Origin: Pseudomonadota bacterium
Lineage (GTDB): Bacteria > Pseudomonadota > Gammaproteobacteria > Burkholderiales > Rhodocyclaceae
Length of the DNA stretch: 64,000 bases
Assembly (NCBI GenBank): GCA_018262095.1
Contig: JAGTRW010000002.1
Coordinates: 62,001-126,000 of the forward strand
Direction: 5' to 3'
Shown: one piece after another, positions 56,275 to 64,000 of the stretch
Layout: each line of letters starts with the position of its first letter
How positions within the stretch are numbered: the stretch's first letter is position 1
The notes under the pieces: generated by a model
Told to the model about the DNA's origin: nothing
Database searches by the model: none
Seen by the model: only the letters and a program-made list of their open reading frames with translations
Position numbers and translations under genes: made by a program

Positions 56275-58116
56275 CTACCCTTCCAACTGCGGCGAGTACT
56301 CAGGAACAAGCTCTTGCAACTGCAATTTCAATTCATTCGCCGTCGCTGGCGCCGGCGCGTTGAGCCAGAGGTCGAGCGTCTGCTGCCAGCCTTCATCGGG
56401 CGCCGCCTCGGCCTGCGCCACGCGCAATTTCGCGTGCGGTGTCGGCAGCGTGCGCTCGCTGTCGGTGAGCAGTTCCTCGTAGAGCTTTTCACCGGGGCGC
56501 AGGCCAGTAAACTCGATCCTGATTTCATCTTCAGAAAACCCGGACAGGCGGATCATGTCGCGCGCCAAATCGGCGATGCGGATCGGCTCGCCCATCTCAA
56601 GGACGAAAATCTCGCCGCCCTGCCCCATCAGCCCTGCCTGTAGCACGAGTTGCGCCGCCTCGGGAATCAACATGAAGTAACGGATGATCTCTGGATGGGT
56701 AACGCTTACCGGACCACCACGCGCGATCTGCTCTTGGAACTTCGGGATCACCGAGCCGTTGCTTCCGAGCACATTGCCGAACCGCACGGTGACGAAGCGT
56801 GTGCCATCGCGCTGCAAACCGCACAGCACGCGCTCGGCCAGGCGCTTGGTGGCGCCCATGACGTTGGTCGGATTAACCGCCTTGTCGGTCGAAATCAGCA
56901 CCATTTTCTCGACGCCGTAGCGCTGCGCAACCTGCGCCAGGCACTTCGAACCATGGACGTTGTTGCGTACCGCCTGCCAGGAATTTTCACCCTCCATCAG
57001 CGGCACATGCTTGTAGGCAGCGGCATGGAAGACGACCGACGGACGGTAACGCGCAAACACCCGGTCGAGAAAAGCAGCGTCCTTGACGTCGCCGACGACG
57101 CAGGCCGTCAGCAATCCAGGAAACCGGCGCAGAAATTCCTGCTCGATCTGGTAGAGCGCGAATTCCGAAATGTCGATCAGCACCAGCTGATGCGGCTTGA
57201 ATTGGGCAATCTGACGCACCAGCTCGGAACCGATCGAGCCGCCAGCGCCGGTGACCAGCACCACTTTTTGGCCAAGCCACGAGAGCAGCCCGCAATCGTC
57301 GAGTTGCACTGGTTCGCGCCCCAGCAGATCTTCAAGCTGCACCTGGCGAATCTGAGAAATCGCGACCTTGCCGGCGAGCATGTCGTCCAAGCTGGGAACG
57401 GTGAGTACCGACAACCCGGCCTGCACCGCAACTTCCATCGCATGGCGGCGTTCGATCGCCGAAGCCGCGGGCATCGCGACGATCGCGTGGCGAACCGACA
57501 GTTGGCTCGCCCACTTCGGCAACTCGTCGACCACGCCGAGAATCTTGGCGCCATGCAGTTCATGCCCGACGCGCGAGGGGTCGGCAGTGAGCATGCCGAC
57601 GATGGCCCAGTCGGGCGAATGCGCGAGTTCCCGGATCAGGCGCTCGGCAGCGTCGCCCGAGCCTAGAACCAGCACCGGCTCGCCCTCGACCATCATGCGT
57701 CCGTAGAGCGAGCGATCCTTCCAGGCGCGGTAGGCGAAACGGCTGCCGCCCATCGACAGCACCAGCAGAATGGGGTGCAGCACCAGCACCGAGCGTGGAA
57801 CCAAGGGCAGCGCCAGCATATAGACGGCGACGGCGACGAACAGCGCCGCCAGCCCGACTGCCAGGATGATACGGCGCAGGTCCATCAGGCTGGCATAGCG
57901 CCAGATCCCGCGATACAGGCCGAACAGCCAATACATCGGCGCATGGATACACAGCGCCAGCAACAGCGCCCAACTCGCGCTGGGCGGGTAGGCCTCAGGA
58001 ATATCAAGGTTGAAGCGTAGCCAGTAGGCACCGTACCAGCACAGCGCCAGAGCAAGCAAATCGTGCGCAAACGCGACAAAGCGACGGGGAATCAGACGAG
58101 AATCAATCGAGAACAA
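56275..58116 (-). CDS. Nucleoside-diphosphate-sugar 4,6-dehydratase, WbpM/CapD type
   Basis: A 613-aa inner-membrane enzyme. Four or so N-terminal TM helices (about 12-125), a first Rossmann-like region (146-245) and the catalytic SDR domain (285-600) with VTGAGGSIGSELV (288-300) are visible. The active site has the STDKAVNPTNVMGATKR pattern, Met420 replacing the SDR tyrosine next to Lys424, as in long WbpM-type enzymes. It likely converts UDP-GlcNAc to the 4-keto-6-deoxy sugar for surface glycans. It is the last gene of the minus-strand polysaccharide run. Confidence 0.94.
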   Translation of the reverse strand: MFSIDSRLIPRRFVAFAHDLLALALCWYGAYWLRFNLDIPEAYPPSASWALLLALCIHAPMYWLFGLYRGIWRYASLMDLRRIILAVGLAALFVAVAVYMLALPLVPRSVLVLHPILLVLSMGGSRFAYRAWKDRSLYGRMMVEGEPVLVLGSGDAAERLIRELAHSPDWAIVGMLTADPSRVGHELHGAKILGVVDELPKWASQLSVRHAIVAMPAASAIERRHAMEVAVQAGLSVLTVPSLDDMLAGKVAISQIRQVQLEDLLGREPVQLDDCGLLSWLGQKVVLVTGAGGSIGSELVRQIAQFKPHQLVLIDISEFALYQIEQEFLRRFPGLLTACVVGDVKDAAFLDRVFARYRPSVVFHAAAYKHVPLMEGENSWQAVRNNVHGSKCLAQVAQRYGVEKMVLISTDKAVNPTNVMGATKRLAERVLCGLQRDGTRFVTVRFGNVLGSNGSVIPKFQEQIARGGPVSVTHPEIIRYFMLIPEAAQLVLQAGLMGQGGEIFVLEMGEPIRIADLARDMIRLSGFSEDEIRIEFTGLRPGEKLYEELLTDSERTLPTPHAKLRVAQAEAAPDEGWQQTLDLWLNAPAPATANELKLQLQELVPEYSPQLEG

Positions 58117-58180
58117 TATAATTACCCTGAGACGCTCATAGAGATATCGTCATTTTACGCCAATACGCACGTTGATCAGC

Positions 58181-58205
58181 GCATGGATTGGAAAGCCATC
58201 CATGC
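58181..58205. other. Hairpin between the SDR and 4,6-dehydratase genes
   Basis: GCATGGAT and ATCCATGC form an 8-bp stem, extended inward by a bulged GG/CC, in the 121-base gap. There is no T tract. It could be an attenuator or mRNA-stability element in the polysaccharide operon. Confidence 0.4.
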
Positions 58206-58237
58206 TGACGATCTTCGAGTCACCGGGCCCAATTCAA

Positions 58238-59122
58238 TCAGTTCAGATCTTTTAGATACGCAGGATCAAACCGGCCAGGGCGATAACCAAAATCGCGTGC
58301 CGCGTCATCGTGGTTGAAAACCAGGTCCACCTGCATGCGTAGCGCCATATCGGAAGTGAGGTGTGCAAAACGCGGGTGCAATCTGGCAAGAAACACCGCG
58401 GCCCGAAAAACCGTGATCGGGATTCGGACAAAAAACGGACGTCGTTCGAGCGTTTCGAAAATGCGGCGCACCATGTCGACATAGGCAAGCGTTTCCCCAC
58501 CGCTCAGGTTGTACGCCTTGTTGTAGCTTTCTGGCCTATCCAGACTTTGCATACAAGCCGCAGCAAGGTCACGCGCGTTGACCGGTTGCCGGCGTCCGCT
58601 AGCCGCACCGAACAAGGGGAAAAAGCCAAACTTGCGGATCAAACGCGCAATATCGGCGACATTCCGATCACCAGCGGCTCCGCCGTAAATCATTGTCGGC
58701 CGGAATATGGTCCATGCGATACCAAGGCGCTCGCACTCTGCGACCAGATGTTCTTCGGCGGCTATGAGCTTGCTGACCACATTGAGTTCATATGGACTTG
58801 CCGATGCCAACTTGGTAAAACGGCTTGTCGAACTGAACGCAATGACCCGCCGCACACCACGAGCGTGGAATTTCTCCAACCAGCCAGGCAACAGCCAGAG
58901 GCTTGCCGTATGAATCAACGCATCGGCTTCAATGTCCGGCAGATCGAGAGTCTTGTCCGCCAGGTCAAGGAAATGCCACGATTTTCCGGAGTTGCCGGTG
59001 ACCGGGTGGCGGCCAAGTAGCTGGACTGACAAGGCCTGTGCGCGCAGCATCGGAACCAATCGCGAACCTATGCTGCTGGCCGCACCGCTGATGAAGACAA
59101 CACCCTCCCGAGGTGACACCAT
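58238..59122 (-). CDS. NAD-dependent epimerase/dehydratase-like protein with atypical active site
   Basis: A 294-aa extended SDR. VVFISGAASSIGSRLVPML is the nucleotide-binding loop and VIAFSSTSRF the active-site serine strand. Where Y-x-x-x-K is expected the sequence is NVVSK (Asn114, Lys118), so the catalytic tyrosine is missing. The C-terminal half keeps the substrate-domain layout (FRPTMIYGGAAGDRNVADIA, YNLSGGETLAYVDMV). I use the ATG at 59122; a GTG directly before it is also possible. It starts three bases after the fusion gene's stop. Confidence 0.85.
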   Translation of the reverse strand: MVSPREGVVFISGAASSIGSRLVPMLRAQALSVQLLGRHPVTGNSGKSWHFLDLADKTLDLPDIEADALIHTASLWLLPGWLEKFHARGVRRVIAFSSTSRFTKLASASPYELNVVSKLIAAEEHLVAECERLGIAWTIFRPTMIYGGAAGDRNVADIARLIRKFGFFPLFGAASGRRQPVNARDLAAACMQSLDRPESYNKAYNLSGGETLAYVDMVRRIFETLERRPFFVRIPITVFRAAVFLARLHPRFAHLTSDMALRMQVDLVFNHDDAARDFGYRPGRFDPAYLKDLN

Positions 59123-59125
59123 CAC

Positions 59126-60991
59126 CTATTCACCCAGCTTGCGTTGCGCAGTTTTCCGCAACTCGGCATCGACAGAAATCGGAGGTTCCCAACCGAGCAG
59201 GCATCGAGTTTTCTCGATATCGACCTGAAGCGTATCGCAAAGGCGCTGAAAAATGTCGTCCTTGCCAAAAATCCAGCCTCCTATTCTCAGAATGGACAGC
59301 GGCACCGGTAGCAGTCGCACAGGAAGGCACAAAGCCGCCGCCGTTCGCTGCAGCAAGGCGCTGACCGTCAAGTCCTCACCATCACTGACGAGGAAAATCT
59401 GGTTGGCCGCCGCCCGGTGAGTCAGACAGGTGGCGATCAGGTCGACCAGATTACCCAGCCCGACAAAGCTGCGTGGCTTATCCAGCGCGCCGAGCGGCAA
59501 CGGCACGCCCTTGCCTAACCAATGCAGCATCATCTGGAAGTTTGCCTTGACGCCAGGCCCATAAACAAGCGGCGGCCGGATAATCACGAGTTCCATGCCG
59601 GTTTGCTCGGCCAGTTGCAGCAAAGCCTGCTCGGCCTCGAACTTCGATACCCCATAGTCATCGAGCGGCCGCGGCACATCGTCAGCGGTAAACGGCTGAC
59701 CGAAGGGCGTGCTCTCTCCGTTGACCTTGACCGAACTGACGAAGACGAAACGCCGCACGCCGGCCACCGCAGCCTGTCGAGCCAGGTTCAGGGTGAGCGC
59801 CACATTAACGCTACGGAATTCTGCCAGCGGATTGGCTGCAGTCTCGCGCATGAGATGCACTCGCGCTGCCAAATGCACCACACTATCGACTCCGGAAAGA
59901 GCCGCTGACCAGTCGGTGTGCTCGTCAATATCGCTTATCACAACGCACTGCGTGCCGGCCTGCTGAACAAACTCAGCAGGCCGGCGAACCGCGGCCAGTA
60001 CGCGATAGCCTCGCGACGGCAGATCGGCACAAACCGCCTGACCAATGAATCCATTGGCACCGGTGACGAGCACTCGCCGACCTGAGCCGGTCTCCGGGCC
60101 GGGAGCCGAACACTCGCCGACAAGCGGTGCAGCCGACGGCTGTTCGGTCGCAGATTTGCTGCTAAGCACACCGCCCCATTTGCGCCAGTAGAGCCACCCT
60201 GACCTGACCGTGATCAACATGGACTGCAGCGAACGGTGCGTATCGCGCGCCCAGCGATGCACGACGCGAACGGTGGGAACATAAACCACACGGGCAACCT
60301 TGAGCATTCGCCGGCCGATGTCCGCATCCTCGTAATGCAGGAAATAGTCCGGGTCGAAGCCACCTATAGTTTGGAGCGGCGCGGTGCGAAAGAACATGAA
60401 GCACCCCGTCGGATACTCCAGCGGATGAATCGCTCTTTCATAGTCGCAATCGCGCATCTCGAATTTATCGATGATGAAACGCGACAAGCGCTGAAGCCAT
60501 TTCGGGGAGAAACTGCGCAGGAACATGATCAGCAATGTTGGATTGCGCTTGCAAAGATAATGTCTCTCGCCATCCTCTCCGAAGACAGCGGGGCTCAACA
60601 ACCCGACGTCGCCATGCGCCTCCATGAAGCGCAAGGCCTCAAGCAAAGCTTCAGGGGCGACAAAAAGGTCAGGATTGACGACTGCGTGGTAATCGGATCG
60701 GGCGCTGGCGATCACGAGGTTATTGCCCCGGCCATATCCCACGTTTCCGGGCGCGCGCAATAGCTGCACCGACCAATCGACCAACACTGCCCGAAAACCT
60801 TCCAGCCAATCGGCAAGCTTGGCGTGCAGGATGCTATCGTCAGAATTATCAACCAGGGTCAGTTCAAGCCGGATCGCGTATTGCTGCCCGGCAAGTTGCC
60901 CGGCCTTCTGCAGCGCGAGCAAGGCCCGCTCGACCGCCAGCAAGTCTGGCTTGTAAAGAACCATGGAAGCACTTATTACCGTTGTATTCAT
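59126..60991 (-). CDS. Fusion of a family 2 glycosyltransferase and a nucleotide-sugar epimerase/dehydratase
   Basis: A 621-aa bifunctional protein. Residues 1-275 are a GT-A rhamnosyl-type family 2 transferase (LTLVDNSDDS, NVGYGRGNN, VVNPDLF, GGFDPDYFLHYEDADIGRRM). After a 30-residue linker (about 276-306), residues 307-621 are an extended SDR. It has VTGANGFIGQAV (309-320), FVSSVKVNG with Ser419/Ser420, and Y446-GVS-K450. The SDR is like the epimerases usually found as a separate gene beside WecA-type transferases. It may make its sugar donor and transfer it. Start at ATG 60991 with GAGGGG upstream. Confidence 0.9.
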   Translation of the reverse strand: MNTTVISASMVLYKPDLLAVERALLALQKAGQLAGQQYAIRLELTLVDNSDDSILHAKLADWLEGFRAVLVDWSVQLLRAPGNVGYGRGNNLVIASARSDYHAVVNPDLFVAPEALLEALRFMEAHGDVGLLSPAVFGEDGERHYLCKRNPTLLIMFLRSFSPKWLQRLSRFIIDKFEMRDCDYERAIHPLEYPTGCFMFFRTAPLQTIGGFDPDYFLHYEDADIGRRMLKVARVVYVPTVRVVHRWARDTHRSLQSMLITVRSGWLYWRKWGGVLSSKSATEQPSAAPLVGECSAPGPETGSGRRVLVTGANGFIGQAVCADLPSRGYRVLAAVRRPAEFVQQAGTQCVVISDIDEHTDWSAALSGVDSVVHLAARVHLMRETAANPLAEFRSVNVALTLNLARQAAVAGVRRFVFVSSVKVNGESTPFGQPFTADDVPRPLDDYGVSKFEAEQALLQLAEQTGMELVIIRPPLVYGPGVKANFQMMLHWLGKGVPLPLGALDKPRSFVGLGNLVDLIATCLTHRAAANQIFLVSDGEDLTVSALLQRTAAALCLPVRLLPVPLSILRIGGWIFGKDDIFQRLCDTLQVDIEKTRCLLGWEPPISVDAELRKTAQRKLGE

Positions 60992-60992
60992 C

Positions 60993-61550
60993 TCACGCCC
61001 CTCGCGGCGACTCATCAAGCGTTTTCTGCTGCAAAAGCACCGCAGGTACCCCAACAGCCACGGCATAGGCTGGCACGTCACGCAGCACCACGGCGTTGGC
61101 ACCGATCTTGGCATGGTCGCCGATCATGACGCCCCCAATCACTTTGGCGCCGGCGCCGATGAACACATCATTGCCAACGACAGGTCGCTTAGCCACGTCA
61201 AAGCCCATGTCGGGCTCGCTCGTCCCAAGAGTGACCCCCTGCAGGATGGTGCAGTTATCACCGATGCGCGCGGCACCAATAACGGTTCCCACGGTATGCG
61301 GCAGAAACAACCCGCCACCGATCTGGACCTGCGGCGACACCTCGATTCCAAAGAAAATGACGTTGAGCATTGAAAACAGTTTTGCAAACAAACCGAGGTG
61401 GTGCCCATGACATAATTCGGCCAGTCGCAACAGCAAAACGGGCAACATGCGCGGGTTGAGGCAACCAGCGAACAACATAAAGGTAGGTACAGGTCCGAGA
61501 CGCCCACGCATATGGTTGTACCGCTCAATATCGCATCGCAATTTCTTCAC
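60993..61550 (-). CDS. CysE-like O-acetyltransferase (serine acetyltransferase family)
   Basis: A 185-aa left-handed beta-helix acyltransferase. The N-terminal helix KKLRCDIERYNHMRGRLGP resembles CysE/WcaB proteins. Hexapeptide turns run from IGGGLFLPHTVGTVIGAARI to GAKVIGGVMIGDHAKIGANA. In this cluster it probably acetylates a glycan sugar rather than serine. I choose the GTG at 61550, which overlaps the flippase stop (GTGA) and has AGGAA upstream; an in-frame ATG at 61619 would add a leader unlike the family. Confidence 0.85.
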   Translation of the reverse strand: MKKLRCDIERYNHMRGRLGPVPTFMLFAGCLNPRMLPVLLLRLAELCHGHHLGLFAKLFSMLNVIFFGIEVSPQVQIGGGLFLPHTVGTVIGAARIGDNCTILQGVTLGTSEPDMGFDVAKRPVVGNDVFIGAGAKVIGGVMIGDHAKIGANAVVLRDVPAYAVAVGVPAVLLQQKTLDESPRGA

Positions 61551-63001
61551 AGAAGCACTTTCCTGTAAGCGATGAATGCTGCACCGCTGACGGCAAAGCC
61601 AGTGAACATACTCAGCCATGTAGCAAGCTGCTGGGATTCCGACGGTTGCCCAACATTCGACATTGCCAAATAGAACAACGGCATGGTACCTGCCAGCAAG
61701 AACGGCCAGATATGGCGTCGCCGCATGAGGCTATTCTTCAGGCACGAATATTCGACTACGAATACGAGATAAAGAAAGTTCGGCAACACGAAAGCCCAGC
61801 CCAGGGCTTCCAGCGACGAAAAATTGTCGAGCGCATAACGCGTTGTCGCAAGAAGCGACAGATTGAGGGCCAGATCCGAAATCAGAAGCACGCGCGAGCG
61901 TCGCGTTGCCAAGATCATGGTTCCATAGACCCATGAAGCGCCCCGAAATATCACTGCGATGACCAGCACCATCAGAACCTGCCCCGAGGCCTGAAATTGC
62001 GGACTGTAAAGCAGGTTGATCAAGGGTTCCTTCAATAGCACCAGCATATGACAAATCAGGATGCAGGCTCCGGATACCAAGTAAGCCGTCTTGAGCATAC
62101 AGGCCTTTTGGCTCTCGAGCTTGGTCGCAGCCGTGAGCAGTGGCAGATAGATGGCACTGCAAGCAGTCAGGAACAAGGTGGTGTAGTTGAACGTCAAGGT
62201 CCAACCGGCATCGAAAAGTCCTGCAAAAGCCAAGCCCCTGGCCTCGATAATCCACGATCGGATCAACAGCAGCGCGACCGTCGTCGAAAGCGCCGCGACG
62301 AGGTTGGACAGAGCGAAGCGAAGGAAAGCCCGACTCTCCGTCTTCGACAGCATACCCAGTGGCATATTTGCCGCGAGTCCGGACAAGCGTGACACCCCAA
62401 ACGCACCGACAAGACAGATCACGCCAAAACAGAGAACAAAGGACCATGCCAGGAGTTGCGGCCCTGGGGACAGACGCCACCACCATGCTCCGGCCAGCAA
62501 CAGAAAAAGGGCTGTTGGCCCGGCAATTTGCGCCAGGGCCAGATAGGGGTAAGAACGATAGCCGTTGAGCACGGCGAGAGCATAGGTACCACCAACGTTC
62601 AGCAGAACGGCAAACGCCATCCAGCGCACAGTCGCTACCAGATCTGGCGCACTCGACGACAGAAAGAACTGTGTAAGCGGAGGCGCCATCGCGACCATAA
62701 CAAAAACGACACCGGCCCCGGCTACGCCAATGAACTTGGCAGCCGTCGCGCGAAACCGCCTGCGTGAAATTTCCTCATGACGTTCGGCCAGCCCCTGGAC
62801 TACCGAATTGGTACCGCCAAACGTGGCGCCTATAGTGGCCGCCTGGGCCATCTGTCTGAGCTGTGAAAATAGTCCCACACCTTCCGGCCCCATCCAGTAG
62901 GCGACAGCCTTGAAGCTTAGCAACCAGAGGAAAGCCGAGCCGAAAACGCCAACTGTGCTGACCAGGACCCCGCTTCTCAGACTCGGTGAAAGTACGCGCA
63001 T
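61547..63001 (-). CDS. Wzx-like polysaccharide flippase
   Basis: A 484-aa protein of the MATE/MOP superfamily with about twelve to fourteen membrane segments. SAFLWLLSFKAVAYWMGPEG and the following QLRQMAQAATIGATFGG are typical of lipid-linked oligosaccharide translocases. It would flip undecaprenyl-linked repeat units to the periplasm. Codon use is less G/C-biased than the core genes. Confidence 0.9.
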   Translation of the reverse strand: MRVLSPSLRSGVLVSTVGVFGSAFLWLLSFKAVAYWMGPEGVGLFSQLRQMAQAATIGATFGGTNSVVQGLAERHEEISRRRFRATAAKFIGVAGAGVVFVMVAMAPPLTQFFLSSSAPDLVATVRWMAFAVLLNVGGTYALAVLNGYRSYPYLALAQIAGPTALFLLLAGAWWWRLSPGPQLLAWSFVLCFGVICLVGAFGVSRLSGLAANMPLGMLSKTESRAFLRFALSNLVAALSTTVALLLIRSWIIEARGLAFAGLFDAGWTLTFNYTTLFLTACSAIYLPLLTAATKLESQKACMLKTAYLVSGACILICHMLVLLKEPLINLLYSPQFQASGQVLMVLVIAVIFRGASWVYGTMILATRRSRVLLISDLALNLSLLATTRYALDNFSSLEALGWAFVLPNFLYLVFVVEYSCLKNSLMRRRHIWPFLLAGTMPLFYLAMSNVGQPSESQQLATWLSMFTGFAVSGAAFIAYRKVLL

Positions 63002-63016
63002 TGAGCAACGGAAACG

Positions 63017-64000
63017 CTAGGCGCCCAATTTGGGCGCTGGTTGAAAGCGTAAGCGTGACAAGAGTAGCCCCCAGAGGAAATAAGCAAATATCCCCGGATA
63101 AGGTTGCCGGAGCGTCACCTTGAAATTGCAGTCAACCAACACCATGAATGCAACCAACCCCGTAAGCCACCAAGTTTCACTCGACAAAGCCCCATGAAAC
63201 CGCCGAATCAGGAGCGCGGTAAAAATGATCAGCGCTAACACCGGCAACAACGAGAGCAGGCCAAGGTTATAGGACAGGTCGATGTACCAGTTGTGAGGAC
63301 TTGTTTTTATCTCTCGCGGCGGGGGTGACACATGGCCGAACACCAACGTGCGCTTGCTTTCCCCGATCCAGTTGCCATACATTTTCCAGTCGGAGAGACG
63401 CTCAGCGACATTGGTCGGCATCTTGCCATTGGCCAGCGATTGGAATTTAAGGTAGTAAACTCCCTTTTCCCCGTCCGCGATCTTGTTGTTTTTGGCAGCA
63501 AGGAAATACAAACTCATGATTAGCGCCACAGCCAAAATTCCGGCGCCAATTATCAGAAACGAATTTAAACGCGTTGTCTTGAAACGCAATATGGTTATCA
63601 AGAAAAACAGCAGCACAAATCCAATGTAAAGGCTGATCGCCAAGAAAGATGCGCTGGCGATTACGTACATGCCCATTACGAACGTGAGAAAGAACGATAA
63701 AGGTTTTTGGCTCTCGTACAAATGAACCATGACCAAGCAATAAGCCATCACAAAAATAACCGGTACATACTGGAAGTGCTGGTATATGGTGAACACATAG
63801 AGGTAATGCGTCAACGTTAATGTATTTTGAAGCACCCCCGCAAAAAGCTGAAAAGGGACCACCAGCAGCAGCACCCACATGAAAGCTCTTGGAATAGCAT
63901 TCTGTTCATCGCGTACCAATTGACCGAGCACCAAACCCATGGTTGGCAACAGCGTTTGCGCTGCAAATATCATTTTTCGATATTCGATGTCGACGTTTTC
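63017..64000 (-). CDS. Wzy-like O-antigen polymerase/ligase, 5' end outside the window
   Basis: At least 327 codons are seen. The frame stays open past the ATG at 63973 to the window edge, so the true start is probably outside. Multiple TM helices surround a large periplasmic loop with SPHNWYIDLSYNLGLLSLLP, the O-antigen ligase/Wzy pattern. It would polymerise or ligate repeat units delivered by the flippase. This is the most A/T-rich gene in the window. Confidence 0.8.
   Translation of the reverse strand, partial: ENVDIEYRKMIFAAQTLLPTMGLVLGQLVRDEQNAIPRAFMWVLLLVVPFQLFAGVLQNTLTLTHYLYVFTIYQHFQYVPVIFVMAYCLVMVHLYESQKPLSFFLTFVMGMYVIASASFLAISLYIGFVLLFFLITILRFKTTRLNSFLIIGAGILAVALIMSLYFLAAKNNKIADGEKGVYYLKFQSLANGKMPTNVAERLSDWKMYGNWIGESKRTLVFGHVSPPPREIKTSPHNWYIDLSYNLGLLSLLPVLALIIFTALLIRRFHGALSSETWWLTGLVAFMVLVDCNFKVTLRQPYPGIFAYFLWGLLLSRLRFQPAPKLGA

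Noticed and set aside
61548-61619. Upstream ATG start for the CysE-like acetyltransferase.
   Set aside because: It lies deep inside the flippase gene and adds a Cys/Arg/Gln leader unlike the family. The GTG at 61550 couples to the flippase stop and has a ribosome site.

Overview
The window looks like the chromosome of a high-GC betaproteobacterium, probably a Rhodocyclales relative (Dechloromonas / Propionivibrio / Accumulibacter type). I infer this from the gene order accB-accC-prmA-zinc-ribbon gene-PfkB kinase, the cytochrome c-fused aa3 oxidase cluster with its assembly genes, the methylmalonyl-CoA epimerase, and the dense PAS/EAL/HD-GYP signalling genes. The genus is an inference. I saw no rRNA, tRNA, CRISPR array, prophage or transposase gene.

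Layout. 1-7.4 kb holds housekeeping genes: the 5' part of dsbD (cut by the window edge), cutA, an unrecognised 526-aa protein, methylmalonyl-CoA epimerase, lgt, then ilvD, a LysE-type exporter and a small cytochrome c ending at a clear terminator. 7.8-12.8 kb is a complete branched-chain amino-acid type ABC importer (livK, then the tightly overlapping livHMGF). A short inverted-repeat element separates livK from livH. 12.8-20.8 kb is a minus-strand signalling block: a hybrid histidine kinase, a PAS-only relative of that kinase, a CheB-CheR-PAS fusion and a degenerate EAL-HDOD protein. A 573-bp non-coding element with long imperfect terminal inverted repeats sits inside it.

20.8-31 kb carries a ferredoxin-type flavin reductase, a YeeZ-like dehydrogenase and a THUMP RNA methyltransferase. 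Next comes a second sensory module, a 1163-aa hybrid kinase translationally coupled to an HD-GYP response regulator, facing a periplasmic solute-binding protein. A pseudouridine synthase with a long basic tail and a second copy of the short inverted-repeat element follow. 31.1-38.3 kb is a catabolic island: DctPQM TRAP importer, ribokinase, an atypical DapA/NanA-family lyase and two LacI-type regulators, with a divergent control region holding two matching inverted boxes.

38.4-47 kb is the aa3 cytochrome c oxidase locus. A SCO copper chaperone is divergent from coxB-coxA-coxC-(small subunit-II-like hairpin protein)-ctaG-surf1-(SCO-like protein)-ctaB-ctaA. It encodes the enzyme, copper delivery and heme O/A synthesis in one run with many start/stop overlaps. 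47-56.2 kb is housekeeping again: mpl, a nucleotidyltransferase-like gene, a TlpA thioredoxin, accBC, prmA, a zinc-ribbon/DUF3426 membrane protein, a PfkB kinase, an acyltransferase and apaH. 56.3-64 kb is a minus-strand, visibly more A/T-rich surface-polysaccharide cluster: a Wzy-like polymerase (cut by the edge), a Wzx flippase, a CysE-like acetyltransferase, a glycosyltransferase-epimerase fusion, an atypical SDR and a WbpM/CapD-type 4,6-dehydratase.
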